Notes under the pieces: model-generated
Databases searched by the model: none
The model's input: only the letters and a program-made list of their open reading frames with translations
What the model was told of the DNA's origin: nothing
Part shown: piece after piece, positions 53,001-64,000 of the stretch
How the letters are laid out: every line of letters starts with the position of its first letter
Numbering within the stretch: the stretch's first letter is position 1
Translations under genes and position numbers: made by a program
Assembly (NCBI GenBank): GCA_963678675.1
Contig: OY783191.1
Span: forward strand, 28,788,955-28,852,954
DNA from: Xiphydria camelus
Lineage: Eukaryota > Arthropoda > Insecta > Hymenoptera > Xiphydriidae
DNA: 64,000 nucleotides
Direction: 5' to 3'

Positions 53001-56000
53001 TATTGCGTTTCACGCAAGTTAGTTCCGTATAAATTGCACATCGGCAAATACGTTGGTATTTATCCATGTACGGGTCGGTTTCGCGGTACGCTTTGTACGC
53101 AAGATGGTTATTCCGGATCTCAGTCTAGTTCATTAGAGCTCAATAGCTTCTCGGCTCAATGAGCTAAGATCAAAAGTGTGTATACCGCCGCACAGTGCAG
53201 CGAGTCAATGGGAAACAGAGAAAATATCCAAAACTCGCGTGATTACCGATATGACATTTAACTAAAATAGTATCTTCTAAAAATAGATATTGCATTTCTA
53301 CGCAAGTTAGTTCTATATAAACATATGTAAATACGTATATTTATACCTGTACGCGTCGGTTTCGCGGTACGCTTTGTACGCAAGATGGTTATTCCGGATC
53401 TCAATCTAATTCATTAGAGCTCAATAGCTTCTCGGTTCAATGAGCTAAGATCAAAAGTGTGTATATCGCCGCAGAGTGCAGCGAGTCAATGGGAAACAAG
53501 GAAAAAATAAAAAACTCGCGTGTTTACCGATATGACATTTAACTAAAATAGTATCTTCTAAAAATGGGTATTGCATTTCACGCAAGTTAGTTCTATATAA
53601 ATTACACATCTGCAAATACGTTGGTATTTATCCATGTGGGGGTCGGTTTCGCGGTACGCTTTGTACGCAAGATGGTTATTCCGGATCTCAAACTAATTCA
53701 TTAGAGCTCAATAGCTTCTCGGCTCAATGAGCTAAGATCAAAAGTGTGTATACCGCCGCAGAGTGCAGCGAGTCAATGGGAAACAGGGAAAAAATAAAAA
53801 ACTCGCGTGATTACCGATATGACATTTAACTAAAATAGTATCTTCTAAAAATGGATATTGCATTTCTACGCAAGTTAGTTCTATATAAACATATGTAAAT
53901 ACGTATATTTATACCTGTACGCGTTGGTTTCGCGGTACGCTTTGTACGCAAGATTGTTATTCCGGATCTCAATCTAATTCATTAGAGCTCAATAGCTTCT
54001 CGGCTCAATGAGCTAAGATCAAAAGTGTGTATACCGCCGCACAGTGCAGCGAGTCAATGGGAAACAGAGAAAATATCCAAAACTCGCGTGATTACCGATA
54101 TGACATTTAACTAAAATAGTATCTTCTAAAAATGGATATTGCATTTCTACGCAAGTTAGTTCTATATAAACATATGTAAATACGTATATTTATACCTGTA
54201 CGCGTCGGTTTCGCGGTACGCTTTGTACGCAAGATGGTTATTCCGGATCTCAATCTAATTCATTAGAGCTCAATAGCTTCTCGGCTCAATGAGCTAAGAT
54301 CAAAAGTGTGTATACCGCCGCAGAGTGCAGCGAGTCAATGGGAAACAAGGAAAAAATAAAAAACTCGCGTGATTACCGATATGACATTTAACTAAAATAG
54401 TATCTTCTAAAAATGGATATTGCATTTCACGCAAGTTAGTTCCGTATAAATTGCACATCGGCAAATACGATGGTATTTATCCATGTACAGGTCGGTTTCG
54501 CGGTACGCTTTGTACGCAAGATGGTTATTCCGGATCTCAGTCTAGTTCATTAGAGCTCAATAGCTTCTCGGCTCAACGAGCTTAGATCAAAAGTGTGTAT
54601 ACCGCCGCAGAGTGGAGCGAGTCAATGGGAAACAAGGAAAAAATAAAAAACTCGCGTGATTACCGATATGACATTTAACTAAAATAGTATCTTCTAAAAA
54701 TGGATATTGCATTTCTACGCAAGTTAGTTCTATATAAACATATGTAAATACGTATATTTATACCTGTACGCGTCGGTTTCGCGGTACGCTTTGTACTCAA
54801 GATTGTTATTCCGGATCTCAATCTAATTCATTAGAGCTCAATAGCTTCTCGGCTCAATGAGCTAAGATCAAAAGTGTGTATACCGCCGCACAGTGCAGCG
54901 AGTCAATGGGAAACAGAGAATATATCCAAAACTCGCGTGATTACCGATATGACATTTAACTAAAATAGTATCTTCTAAAAATGGATATTGCATTTCTACG
55001 CAAGTTAGTTCTATATAAACATATGTAAATACGTATATTTATACCTGTACGCGTCGGTTTCGCGGTACGCTTTGTACGCAAGATGGTTATTCCGGATCTC
55101 AATCTAATTCATTAGAGCTCAATAGCTTCTCGGCTCAATGAGCTAAGATCAAAAGTGTGTATACCGCCGCAGAGTGCAGCGAGTCAATGGGAAACAAGGA
55201 AAAAATAAAAAACTCGCGTGATTACCGATATGACATTTAACTAAAATAGTATCTTCTAAAAATGGATATTGCATTTCTACGCAAGTTAGTTCTATATAAA
55301 CATATGTAAATACGTATATTTATACCTGTACGCGTCGGTTTCGCGGTACGCTTTGTACGCAAGATGGTTATTCCGGATCTCAATCTAATTCATTAGAGCT
55401 CAATAGCTTCTCGGCTCAATGAGCTAAGATCAAAGTGTGTATACCGCTGCACAGTGCAGCGAGTCAATGGGAAACAGAGAAAATATCCAAAACTCGCGTG
55501 ATTACCGATATGACATTTAACTAAAATAGTATCGGAACAATGGATATTGGATTTCTACGCAAGTTAGTTCTATATAAATTACACATCTGCAAATACGTTG
55601 GTATTTATCCATGTGGGGGTCGGTTTCGCGGTACGCTTTGTACGCAAAATGGTTATTCCGGATCTCAATCTGATTCATTAGAGCTCAATAGCTTCTCGGC
55701 ACAATGAGCTAAGATCAAAGTGTATATACCGCCGCACAGTGCAGCGAGTCAATGGGAACAGAGAAAATATCCAAAACTCGCGTGATTACAGATACGACTC
55801 TTAACTAAAATAACATTCTCCTGAAATAAGTATGGCATTCCTACGCAAGTTAGTTCTATACAAATTATCCATGTGTAAATACGTACATTTATCCATGTAC
55901 GGGTCGTTATCAGGGTATAATTTGAACGCAAGATGGTTAGTCCAGATCTCAATCTCATTCATTAGAGCTGAATAGCTTCTCGGCTCATTGAGCTAAGATC

Positions 56001-59000
56001 AAAGTGAATATACCGCCGCAGAGTTCAGCTAGTCAATGGGAACCAGGGAAAAAATAAAAAACTCGCGTGATTACCGATATGAAATTTAACTAAAACAGGA
56101 TCTTCTAAAAATGGATATTGCATTTCACGCAAGTTAGTTCCGTATAAATTGCACATCGGCAAATACGTTGGTATTTATCCATGTACGGGTCGGTTTCGCG
56201 GTACGCTTTGTACGCAAGATGGTTATTCCGGATCTCAGTCTAATTCATTAGAGCTCAATAGCTTCTCGGCTCAATCAGCTAAGATCATAGTGTGTATACC
56301 GCTGCACAGTGCAGCGAGTCAATGGGAAACAGAGAAAATATCCAAAACTCGCGTGATTACCGATATGACATTTAACTAAAATAGTATCGGAACAATGGAT
56401 ATTGGATTTCTACGCAAGTTAGTTCTATATAAATTACACATCTGCATATACGTTGGTATTTATCCATGTGGGGGTCGGTTTCGCGGTACGCTTTGTACGC
56501 AAGATGGTTATTCCGGATCTCAATCTAATTCATTAGAGCTCAATAGCTTCTCGGTTCAATGAGCTAAGATCAAAAGTGTGTATATCGCCGCAGAGTGCAG
56601 CGAGTCAATGGGAAACAAGGAAAAAATAAAAAACTCGCGTGATTACCGATATGACATTTAACTAAAATAGTATCTTCTAAAAATGGATATTGCATTTCTA
56701 CGCAAGTTAGTTCTATATAAACATATGTAAATACGTATATTTATACCTGTACGCGTTGGTTTCGCGGTACGCTTTGTACGCAAGATTGTTATTCCGGATC
56801 TCAATCTAATTCATTAGAGCTCAATAGCTTCTCGGCTCAATGAGCTAAGATCAAAAGTTTGTATACCGCCGCACAGTGCAGCGAGTCAATGGGAAACAGA
56901 GAAAATATCCAAAACTCGCGTGATTACCGATATGACATTTAACTAAAATAGTATCTTCTAAAAATGGATATTGCATTTCTACGCAAGTTAGTTCTATATA
57001 AACATATGTAAATACGTATATTTATACCTGTACGCGTCGGTTTCGCGGTACGCTTTGTACTCAAGATTGTTATTCCGGATCTCAATCTAATTCATTAGAG
57101 CTCAATAGCTTCTCGGCTCAATGAGCTAAGATCAAAAGTGTGTATACCGCCGCACAGTGCAGCGAGTCAATGGGAAACAGAGAATATATCCAAAACTCGC
57201 GTGATTACCGATATGACATTTAACTAAAATAGTATCTTCTAAAAATGGATATTGCGTTTCACGCAAGTTAGTTCCGTATAAATTGCACATCGGCAAATAC
57301 GTTGGTATTTATCCATGTACGGGTCGGTTTCGCGGTACGCTTTGTACGCAAGATGGTTATTCCGGATCTCAGTCTAGTTCATTAGAGCTCAATAGCTTCT
57401 CGGCTCAATGAGCTAAGATCAAAAGTGTGTATACCGCCGCACAGTGCAGCGAGTCAATGGGAAACAGAGAAAATATCCAAAACTCGCGTGATTACCGATA
57501 TGACATTTAACTAAAATAGTATCTTCTAAAAATAGATATTGCATTTCTACGCAAGTTAGTTCTATATAAACATATGTAAATACGTATATTTATACCTGTA
57601 CGCGTCGGTTTCGCGGTACGCTTTGTACGCAAGATGGTTATTCCGGATCTCAATCTAATTCATTAGAGCTCAATAGCTTCTCGGTTCAATGAGCTAAGAT
57701 CAAAAGTGTGTATATCGCCGCAGAGTGCAGCGAGTCAATGGGAAACAAGGAAAAAATAAAAAACTCGCGTGTTTACCGATATGACATTTAACTAAAATAG
57801 TATCTTCTAAAAATGGGTATTGCATTTCACGCAAGTTAGTTCTATATAAATTACACATCTGCAAATACGTTGGTATTTATCCATGTGGGGGTCGGTTTCG
57901 CGGTACGCTTTGTACGCAAGATGGTTATTCCGGATCTCAAACTAATTCATTAGAGCTCAATAGCTTCTCGGCTCAATGAGCTAAGATCAAAAGTGTGTAT
58001 ACCGCCGCAGAGTGCAGCGAGTCAATGGGAAACAGGGAAAAAATAAAAAACTCGCGTGATTACCGATATGACATTTAACTAAAATAGTATCTTCTAAAAA
58101 TGGATATTGCATTTCTACGCAAGTTAGTTCTATATAAACATATGTAAATACGTATATTTATACCTGTACGCGTTGGTTTCGCGGTACGCTTTGTACGCAA
58201 GATTGTTATTCCGGATCTCAATCTAATTCATTAGAGCTCAATAGCTTCTCGGCTCAATGAGCTAAGATCAAAAGTGTGTATACCGCCGCACAGTGCAGCG
58301 AGTCAATGGGAAACAGAGAAAATATCCAAAACTCGCGTGATTACCGATATGACATTTAACTAAAATAGTATCTTCTAAAAATGGATATTGCATTTCTACG
58401 CAAGTTAGTTCTATATAAACATATGTAAATACGTATATTTATACCTGTACGCGTCGGTTTCGCGGTACGCTTTGTACGCAAGATGGTTATTCCGGATCTC
58501 AATCTAATTCATTAGAGCTCAATAGCTTCTCGGCTCAATGAGCTAAGATCAAAAGTGTGTATACCGCCGCAGAGTGCAGCGAGTCAATGGGAAACAAGGA
58601 AAAAATAAAAAACTCGCGTGATTACCGATATGACATTTAACTAAAATAGTATCTTCTAAAAATGGATATTGCATTTCACGCAAGTTAGTTCCGTATAAAT
58701 TGCACATCGGCAAATACGATGGTATTTATCCATGTACAGGTCGGTTTCGCGGTACGCTTTGTACGCAAGATGGTTATTCCGGATCTCAGTCTAGTTCATT
58801 AGAGCTCAATAGCTTCTCGGCTCAACGAGCTTAGATCAAAAGTGTGTATACCGCCGCAGAGTGGAGCGAGTCAATGGGAAACAAGGAAAAAATAAAAAAC
58901 TCGCGTGATTACCGATATGACATTTAACTAAAATAGTATCTTCTAAAAATGGATATTGCATTTCTACGCAAGTTAGTTCTATATAAACATATGTAAATAC

Positions 59001-59240
59001 GTATATTTATACCTGTACGCGTCGGTTTCGCGGTACGCTTTGTACTCAAGATTGTTATTCCGGATCTCAATCTAATTCATTAGAGCTCAATAGCTTCTCG
59101 GCTCAATGAGCTAAGATCAAAAGTGTGTATACCGCCGCACAGTGCAGCGAGTCAATGGGAAACAGAGAATATATCCAAAACTCGCGTGATTACCGATATG
59201 ACATTTAACTAAAATAGTATCTTCTAAAAATGGATATTGC
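47041..59240. repeat. Higher-order repeat of 15 monomers, 4,249 bp, about 2.9 copies
   Basis: Copy 1 is 47041-51289, copy 2 is 51290-55538 and copy 3 is 55539-59240 (incomplete, 3,702 bp). The left limit is the mismatch at 47040 (A versus C at 51289) and the right limit is 59241 (G versus A at 54992). Within the units I saw no differences by eye. Rare markers such as AAAAGTTTGTATACC (near 48356, 52605, 56854) and AAAAATAGATATTGC recur at exactly this period. Each unit contains one D monomer. Confidence 0.9.
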
Positions 59241-61189
59241 GTTTCACGCAAGTTAGTTCCGTATAAATTGCACATCGGCAAATACGTTGGTATTTATCCA
59301 TGTACGGGTCGGTTTCGCGGTACGCTTTGTACGCAAGATGGTTATTCCGGATCTCAGTCTAGTTCATTAGAGCTCAATAGCTTCTCGGCTCAATGAGCTA
59401 AGATCAAAAGTGTGTATACCGCCGCACAGTGCAGCGAGTCAATGGGAAACAGAGAAAATATCCAAAACTCGCGTGATTACCGATATGACATTTAACTAAA
59501 ATAGTATCTTCTAAAAATAGATATTGCATTTCTACGCAAGTTAGTTCTATATAAACATATGTAAATACGTATATTTATACCTGTACGCGTCGGTTTCGCG
59601 GTACGCTTTGTACGCAAGATGGTTATTCCGGATCTCAATCTAATTCATTAGAGCTCAATAGCTTCTCGGTTCAATGAGCTAAGATCAAAAGTGTGTATAT
59701 CGCCGCAGAGTGCAGCGAGTCAATGGGAAACAAGGAAAAAATAAAAAACTCGCGTGTTTACCGATATGACATTTAACTAAAATAGTATCTTCTAAAAATG
59801 GGTATTGCATTTCACGCAAGTTAGTTCTATATAAATTACACATCTGCAAATACGTTGGTATTTATCCATGTGGGGGTCGGTTTCGCGGTACGCTTTGTAC
59901 GCAAGATGGTTATTCCGGATCTCAAACTAATTCATTAGAGCTCAATAGCTTCTCGGCTCAATGAGCTAAGATCAAAAGTGTGTATACCGCCGCAGAGTGC
60001 AGCGAGTCAATGGGAAACAGGGAAAAAATAAAAAACTCGCGTGATTACCGATATGACATTTAACTAAAATAGTATCTTCTAAAAATGGATATTGCATTTC
60101 TACGCAAGTTAGTTCTATATAAACATATGTAAATACGTATATTTATACCTGTACGCGTTGGTTTCGCGGTACGCTTTGTACGCAAGATTGTTATTCCGGA
60201 TCTCAATCTAATTCATTAGAGCTCAATAGCTTCTCGGCTCAATGAGCTAAGATCAAAAGTGTGTATACCGCCGCACAGTGCAGCGAGTCAATGGGAAACA
60301 GAGAAAATATCCAAAACTCGCGTGATTACCGATATGACATTTAACTAAAATAGTATCTTCTAAAAATGGATATTGCATTTCTACGCAAGTTAGTTCTATA
60401 TAAACATATGTAAATACGTATATTTATACCTGTACGCGTCGGTTTCGCGGTACGCTTTGTACGCAAGATGGTTATTCCGGATCTCAATCTAATTCATTAG
60501 AGCTCAATAGCTTCTCGGCTCAATGAGCTAAGATCAAAAGTGTGTATACCGCCGCAGAGTGCAGCGAGTCAATGGGAAACAAGGAAAAAATAAAAAACTC
60601 GCGTGATTACCGATATGACATTTAACTAAAGTAGTATCTTCTAAAAATGGATATTGCATTTCACGCAAGTTAGTTCCGTATAAATTGCACATCGGCAAAT
60701 ACGATGGTATTTATCCATGTACAGGTCGGTTTCGCGGTACGCTTTGTACGCAAGATGGTTATTCCGGATCTCAGTCTAGTTCATTAGAGCTCAATAGCTT
60801 CTCGGCTCAACGAGCTTAGATCAAAAGTGTGTATACCGCCGCAGAGTGGAGCGAGTCAATGGGAAACAAGGAAAAAATAAAAAACTCGCGTGATTACCGA
60901 TATGACATTTAACTAAAATAGTATCTTCTAAAAATGGATATTGCATTTCTACGCAAGTTAGTTCTATATAAACATATGTAAATACGTATATTTATACCTG
61001 TACGCGTCGGTTTCGCGGTACGCTTTGTACTCAAGATTGTTATTCCGGATCTCAATCTAATTCATTAGAGCTCAATAGCTTCTCGGCTCAATGAGCTAAG
61101 ATCAAAAGTGTGTATACCGCCGCACAGTGCAGCGAGTCAATGGGAAACAGAGAATATATCCAAAACTCGCGTGATTACCGATATGACAT
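59241..61189. repeat. Seven-monomer block next to transposon copy 2 (1,985-bp offset)
   Basis: Repeats 57256-59204 at a 1,985-bp offset, with one visible change (A to G near 60631, AAAGTAG). It ends at the TTAA used by transposon copy 2. Confidence 0.82.
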
Positions 61190-61193
61190 TTAA
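61190..61193. other. TTAA target-site duplication, left side of transposon copy 2
   Basis: Pairs with TTAA at 62759-62762, at the same position in the monomer as for copy 1. Confidence 0.93.
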
Positions 61194-61209
61194 CCCTCGT
61201 ACGGCCCTC
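61194..61209. repeat. Left terminal inverted repeat of transposon copy 2
   Basis: CCCTCGTACGGCCCTC, matching the reverse complement of 62743-62758 at 15 of 16 bases. Confidence 0.93.
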
Positions 61210-61234
61210 ATTTATACTTACACTTAAGTCCTTC

Positions 61235-61250
61235 GGGTCATATATGACCC
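61235..61250. repeat. Perfect palindrome GGGTCATATATGACCC, copy 2 left
   Basis: Equivalent of 108-123 and unchanged. Its twin near the right end is 62550-62565. Confidence 0.85.
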
Positions 61251-61383
61251 AAGGATAGGATGTATGTACTCGTATATATTAACCTTTAGAGCCTGGGAAA
61301 ATTTCAGTTAAAATCGACTTTTTAAACGTAAAATTTATAAATAAAGTCAATAATTTCCTATTTGGAGGCCCCGATCTAACTGC

Positions 61384-61401
61384 TGGTCGATATATCGACC
61401 A
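61384..61401. repeat. Perfect palindrome TGGTCGATATATCGACCA, copy 2
   Basis: Equivalent of 257-274 and unchanged. Confidence 0.85.
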
Positions 61402-61469
61402 CCCCGGACGCAGGGCAAAATCGACTTTGGATCCAGTGGAAAAAATTTGGCAGGAAAGATTATCGCTCA

Positions 61470-61841
61470 AAACTTGTTACTCGGGGGTTTTTTGGGTCGC
61501 TCATTACGATGCTGATATCCAAATCGCTCTATTCTCAAATTCAAGATGGCGAATGCAATATGGCGGATGATGAATTCCAGAAATATTTAGAATTTGAAGA
61601 TTATGGCCCGAAACTTGTTGCTCAGGGGTTTTTTGTATGGCTCATTACGATGCTGATGTCCAAATTGGTCTATTCTCAAATCCAAGATGGCGGATGATGA
61701 ATTCCAGAAATTTTAAAAATTTGAAGATTATGGCCCGAAACTTGTTACTCGAGGGGTTTTCGGGGTCGCTTATTACGATACTGATGTCCAAATCAGTCTA
61801 GTCTCAAATCAAAAATGGCGAATACAATATGGTGAATGATG
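61470..61841 (+). repeat. Three-unit degenerate direct repeat inside transposon copy 2
   Basis: Units start at 61470, 61611 and 61738, with the same 141/127-bp spacing as copy 1. The 14-bp length difference between units is therefore older than the duplication. Confidence 0.85.
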
Positions 61842-61980
61842 ACACGGTATACGCGAAAAGCCTTATAGGTGGCGTATTGCGAATTCGTTCGCGCAAACGC
61901 AACGCTCCGCGCAATCTATAAGCCTGCCTCGCTCGCCTGTTCTTTACGGTTGTATTGATACAGTAGTATCCAACAATGCA
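61842..61980 (+). promoter_or_regulatory. Putative promoter and 5' leader, transposon copy 2
   Basis: Same CpG-dense leader as 715-853, with the TATA-like TATAAG at 61917-61922 upstream of the ATG at 61981. The promoter role is inferred from position only. Confidence 0.3.
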
Positions 61981-62487
61981 ATGGCTGAAAATGAAGCTTG
62001 GACTAGTGGCGAATCCGAACCAAAAGTACAAGAGTACCCGTATTTTTACCCATCAATCAAAGATTTCGAAGGTAGCTCCGAAATAAATCCGAAAATCTTT
62101 ATATTGGGAAATAGTCCAATCGATTATTTCAATTATTTTTTTGATTCTCGTCTGCTTGAAAGAATTATAGAGGAGACGAATCGTTATGAAACTCAAAATC
62201 ATCAGGTTGAAAATTCTCATATGAAGAAATGGCGTCCTCTCACAAAAGATAAATTTGAAAAATTTCTCGATCTTTCGATTGTAATGGGTGGTATTATATA
62301 CGCTAATACCATCAGACAGACACTCCTCGCACTACTTGGAGAGATACCTACAGGAGAACCGAGCAGAGCAGGAATGACCACGTCCGTACTCCGTCTCTAC
62401 ATACATGGTCATTCAGCAAACAAACTACGTACACTTTATAAAATTTGTCTGAAGTATTATGAAATCACTGGAAACTGCATAATATAA
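61981..62487 (+). pseudogene. Truncated piggyBac-like transposase, copy 2, 168 codons
   Basis: Same frame and length as 854-1360, with TNRYE at residues 66-70 and WRPLT at 84-88 in the conserved N-terminal part of the piggyBac transposase domain and no catalytic core. Codon 32 is AGC (Ser) where copy 1 has TGC (Cys); this is the only coding difference seen and it lies in the variable N-terminal segment. The start at 61981 has the same context as in copy 1. The open frame may reflect recent duplication and need not mean selection. It is not expected to have transposase activity. Confidence 0.8.
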
Positions 62488-62726
62488 GAAAAATGGTACA
62501 TTGACTACAAATGGTACCTGAATACAAATAACAAAATATTCTACAGTATGGGTCATATATGACCCGAAGACCTTGTACGTGCAGTTTTTTGTAGTCGACA
62601 AAATTACATAATTACATGCTTATTTCCATCATGAAAAATTATCGTTATAAGAAAGAAACAATGTCTAAAAATTTCAGAAGATTATCTATAAAGGCATAAT
62701 AATAACTTATCGATATTGAACGCTGT
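62488..62726 (+). other. Right subterminal non-coding region of transposon copy 2
   Basis: AT-rich and without a credible ORF. It contains the perfect palindrome GGGTCATATATGACCC at 62550-62565 and leads into the imperfect GGGTCATTATAGACCC at 62727-62742. Confidence 0.55.
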
Positions 62727-62742
62727 GGGTCATTATAGACCC

Positions 62743-62758
62743 GAGGGACGTACGAGGG
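62743..62758. repeat. Right terminal inverted repeat of transposon copy 2
   Basis: GAGGGACGTACGAGGG, followed by TTAA at 62759-62762. Confidence 0.93.
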
Positions 62759-64000
62759 TTAACTAAAATAGTATCTTCTAAAAATGGATATTGCATTTCT
62801 ACGCAAGTTAGTTCTATATAAACATATGTAAATACGTATATTTATACCTGTACGCGTCGGTTTCGCGGTACGCTTTGTACGCAAGATGGTTATTCCGGAT
62901 CTCAATCTAATTCATTAGAGCTCAATAGCTTCTCGGCTCAATGAGCTAAGATCAAAAGTGTGTATACCGCCGCAGAGTGCAGCGAGTCAATGGGAAACAA
63001 GGAAAAAATAAAAAACTCGCGTGATTACCGATATGACATTTAACTAAAATAGTATCTTCTAAAAATGGATATTGCATTTCTACGCAAGTTAGTTCTATAT
63101 AAACATATGTAAATACGTATATTTATACCTGTACGCGTCGGTTTCGCGGTACGCTTTGTACGCAAGATGGTTATTCCGGATCTCAATCTAATTCATTAGA
63201 GCTCAATAGCTTCTCGGCTCAATGAGCTAAGATCAAAGTGTGTATACCGCTGCACAGTGCAGCGAGTCAATGGGAAACAGAGAAAATATCCAAAACTCGC
63301 GTGATTACCGATATGACATTTAACTAAAATAGTATCGGAACAATGGATATTGGATTTCTACGCAAGTTAGTTCTATATAAATTACACATCTGCAAATACG
63401 TTGGTATTTATCCATGTGGGGGTCGGTTTCGCGGTACGCTTTGTACGCAAAATGGTTATTCCGGATCTCAATCTGATTCATTAGAGCTCAATAGCTTCTC
63501 GGCACAATGAGCTAAGATCAAAGTGTATATACCGCCGCACAGTGCAGCGAGTCAATGGGAACAGAGAAAATATCCAAAACTCGCGTGATTACAGATACGA
63601 CTCTTAACTAAAATAACATTCTCCTGAAATAAGTATGGCATTCCTACGCAAGTTAGTTCTATACAAATTATCCATGTGTAAATACGTACATTTATCCATG
63701 TACGGGTCGTTATCAGGGTATAATTTGAACGCAAGATGGTTAGTCCAGATCTCAATCTCATTCATTAGAGCTGAATAGCTTCTCGGCTCATTGAGCTAAG
63801 ATCAAAGTGAATATACCGCCGCAGAGTTCAGCTAGTCAATGGGAACCAGGGAAAAAATAAAAAACTCGCGTGATTACCGATATGAAATTTAACTAAAACA
63901 GGATCTTCTAAAAATGGATATTGCATTTCACGCAAGTTAGTTCCGTATAAATTGCACATCGGCAAATACGTTGGTATTTATCCATGTACGGGTCGGTTTC
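62759..64000. repeat. Satellite array right of transposon copy 2, continuing past the window
   Basis: The opening TTAA is the right target-site duplication. The segment repeats 1632-2873 at a 61,127-bp offset, with no difference that I noticed: two type A monomers, then the C-D-B cassette from 63320 with the D monomer at 63604-63888. The last monomer is cut by the window end. Confidence 0.92.

Larger units (their letters stand above)
1632..61193. repeat. Continuous satellite array of about 210 monomers of 280-286 bp
   Basis: Monomers run head to tail with no foreign sequence. Taking TTAA as the start, the first boundaries are 1632, 1913, 2193, 2477, 2762, 3048, 3334, 3620 and 3900, giving lengths of 281, 280, 284, 285, 286, 286, 286 and 280. 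Nearly all copies keep GGATATTG, CGCAAGTTAGTTC, GGTTATTCCGGATCTCA, AGCTTCTCGG and ACTCGCGTGATTACCGA. Types A, B, C and D differ mainly in the first third, and tails differ as CAAGGAAAAAATAAAAAAC, CAGAGAAAATATCC or CAGAGAATATATCC. Lengths are often not multiples of 3 and frames are broken by stops, so this is non-coding satellite. A centromeric or pericentromeric location is plausible from the architecture but unproven. Confidence 0.97.
61194..62758 (+). mobile_element. Non-autonomous piggyBac-like DNA transposon, copy 2 (1,565 bp)
   Basis: Same length, orientation and structure as copy 1. TIRs are 61194-61209 and 62743-62758. Palindromes are 61235-61250, 61384-61401, 62550-62565 and 62727-62742. 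The only difference I found is A at 62074 for T at 947. The flanking satellite is also the same on both sides, so this copy most likely arose by duplication of a segment that already carried the element, not by a second insertion. Confidence 0.92.

Noticed and set aside
1632..61193. CRISPR-like array because of regular repetition.
   Set aside because: Repeats are about 283 bp with no short repeat and unique-spacer pattern, and there are no cas genes. The sequence is eukaryotic in character.
61194..62758. Independent second insertion of the same transposon.
   Set aside because: Flanking satellite variants are the same as at copy 1 for all visible sequence (62 bp left, 1,242 bp right) and the offset is constant, so duplication of the whole segment explains it better.
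1..64000. tRNA, rRNA or other structured RNA genes, and telomere repeats.
   Set aside because: No stretch outside the satellite and the transposon exists to hold them, and no cloverleaf, rRNA core or TTAGG/TTAGGG-type tandem was seen.

Overview
This window is eukaryotic satellite DNA with no ordinary genes. Apart from two copies of one 1,565-bp transposon, all 64 kb consists of head-to-tail monomers of about 280-286 bp, roughly 210 of them between the two transposon copies. The transposon has TTAA target-site duplications, CCCT...AGGG ends and a piggyBac-like transposase N-terminus, so the source is a eukaryote, most likely an animal. An insect or other arthropod is plausible, but the sequence does not prove it. 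CpG-dense stretches survive in every monomer, which hints at little germline CpG methylation.

Layout: satellite tail (1-62); transposon copy 1 (67-1631) between TTAA sites; satellite array (1632-61193); transposon copy 2 (61194-62758); satellite again to 64000. Positions 1-2873 recur at 61128-64000 with a constant offset of 61,127 bp. I saw one substitution by eye, T947 versus A62074. The transposon therefore appears to have inserted once and then been copied as part of a giant repeat of satellite plus transposon.

Inside the array I distinguish four monomer types by short diagnostic strings. Type A (280-281 bp) has ATAAACATATGTAAATACG. Type B (about 285 bp) has CGTATAAATTGCACATCGG. Type C (about 284-286 bp) has ATATAAATTACACATCTGC. 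The divergent type D (285 bp) has AACATTCTCCTGAAATAAG. Combinations of these are amplified as higher-order blocks. These are a 15-monomer 4,249-bp unit present about 2.9 times (47041-59240), an 8.97-kb block duplicated at 17795-26760 and 28568-38093, a 3.4-kb block at 9461-12862 and 15416-18817, 7-mers of 1,985-1,995 bp, an 8-mer of 2,270 bp, a 6-mer of 1,697 bp, and an exact triplication of one 280-bp monomer. Sharp switches between blocks look like the products of unequal exchange or segmental amplification.

The only credible coding remnant is a 168-codon ORF in each transposon copy. It keeps the N-terminal piggyBac transposase signature but lacks room for the catalytic core. The transposon also carries four related GGTC...GACC palindromes and three direct repeats. 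No protein pathway can be described here. The biological interest lies in array architecture (possibly centromeric or pericentromeric, unproven) and in co-amplification of a transposon with a satellite.
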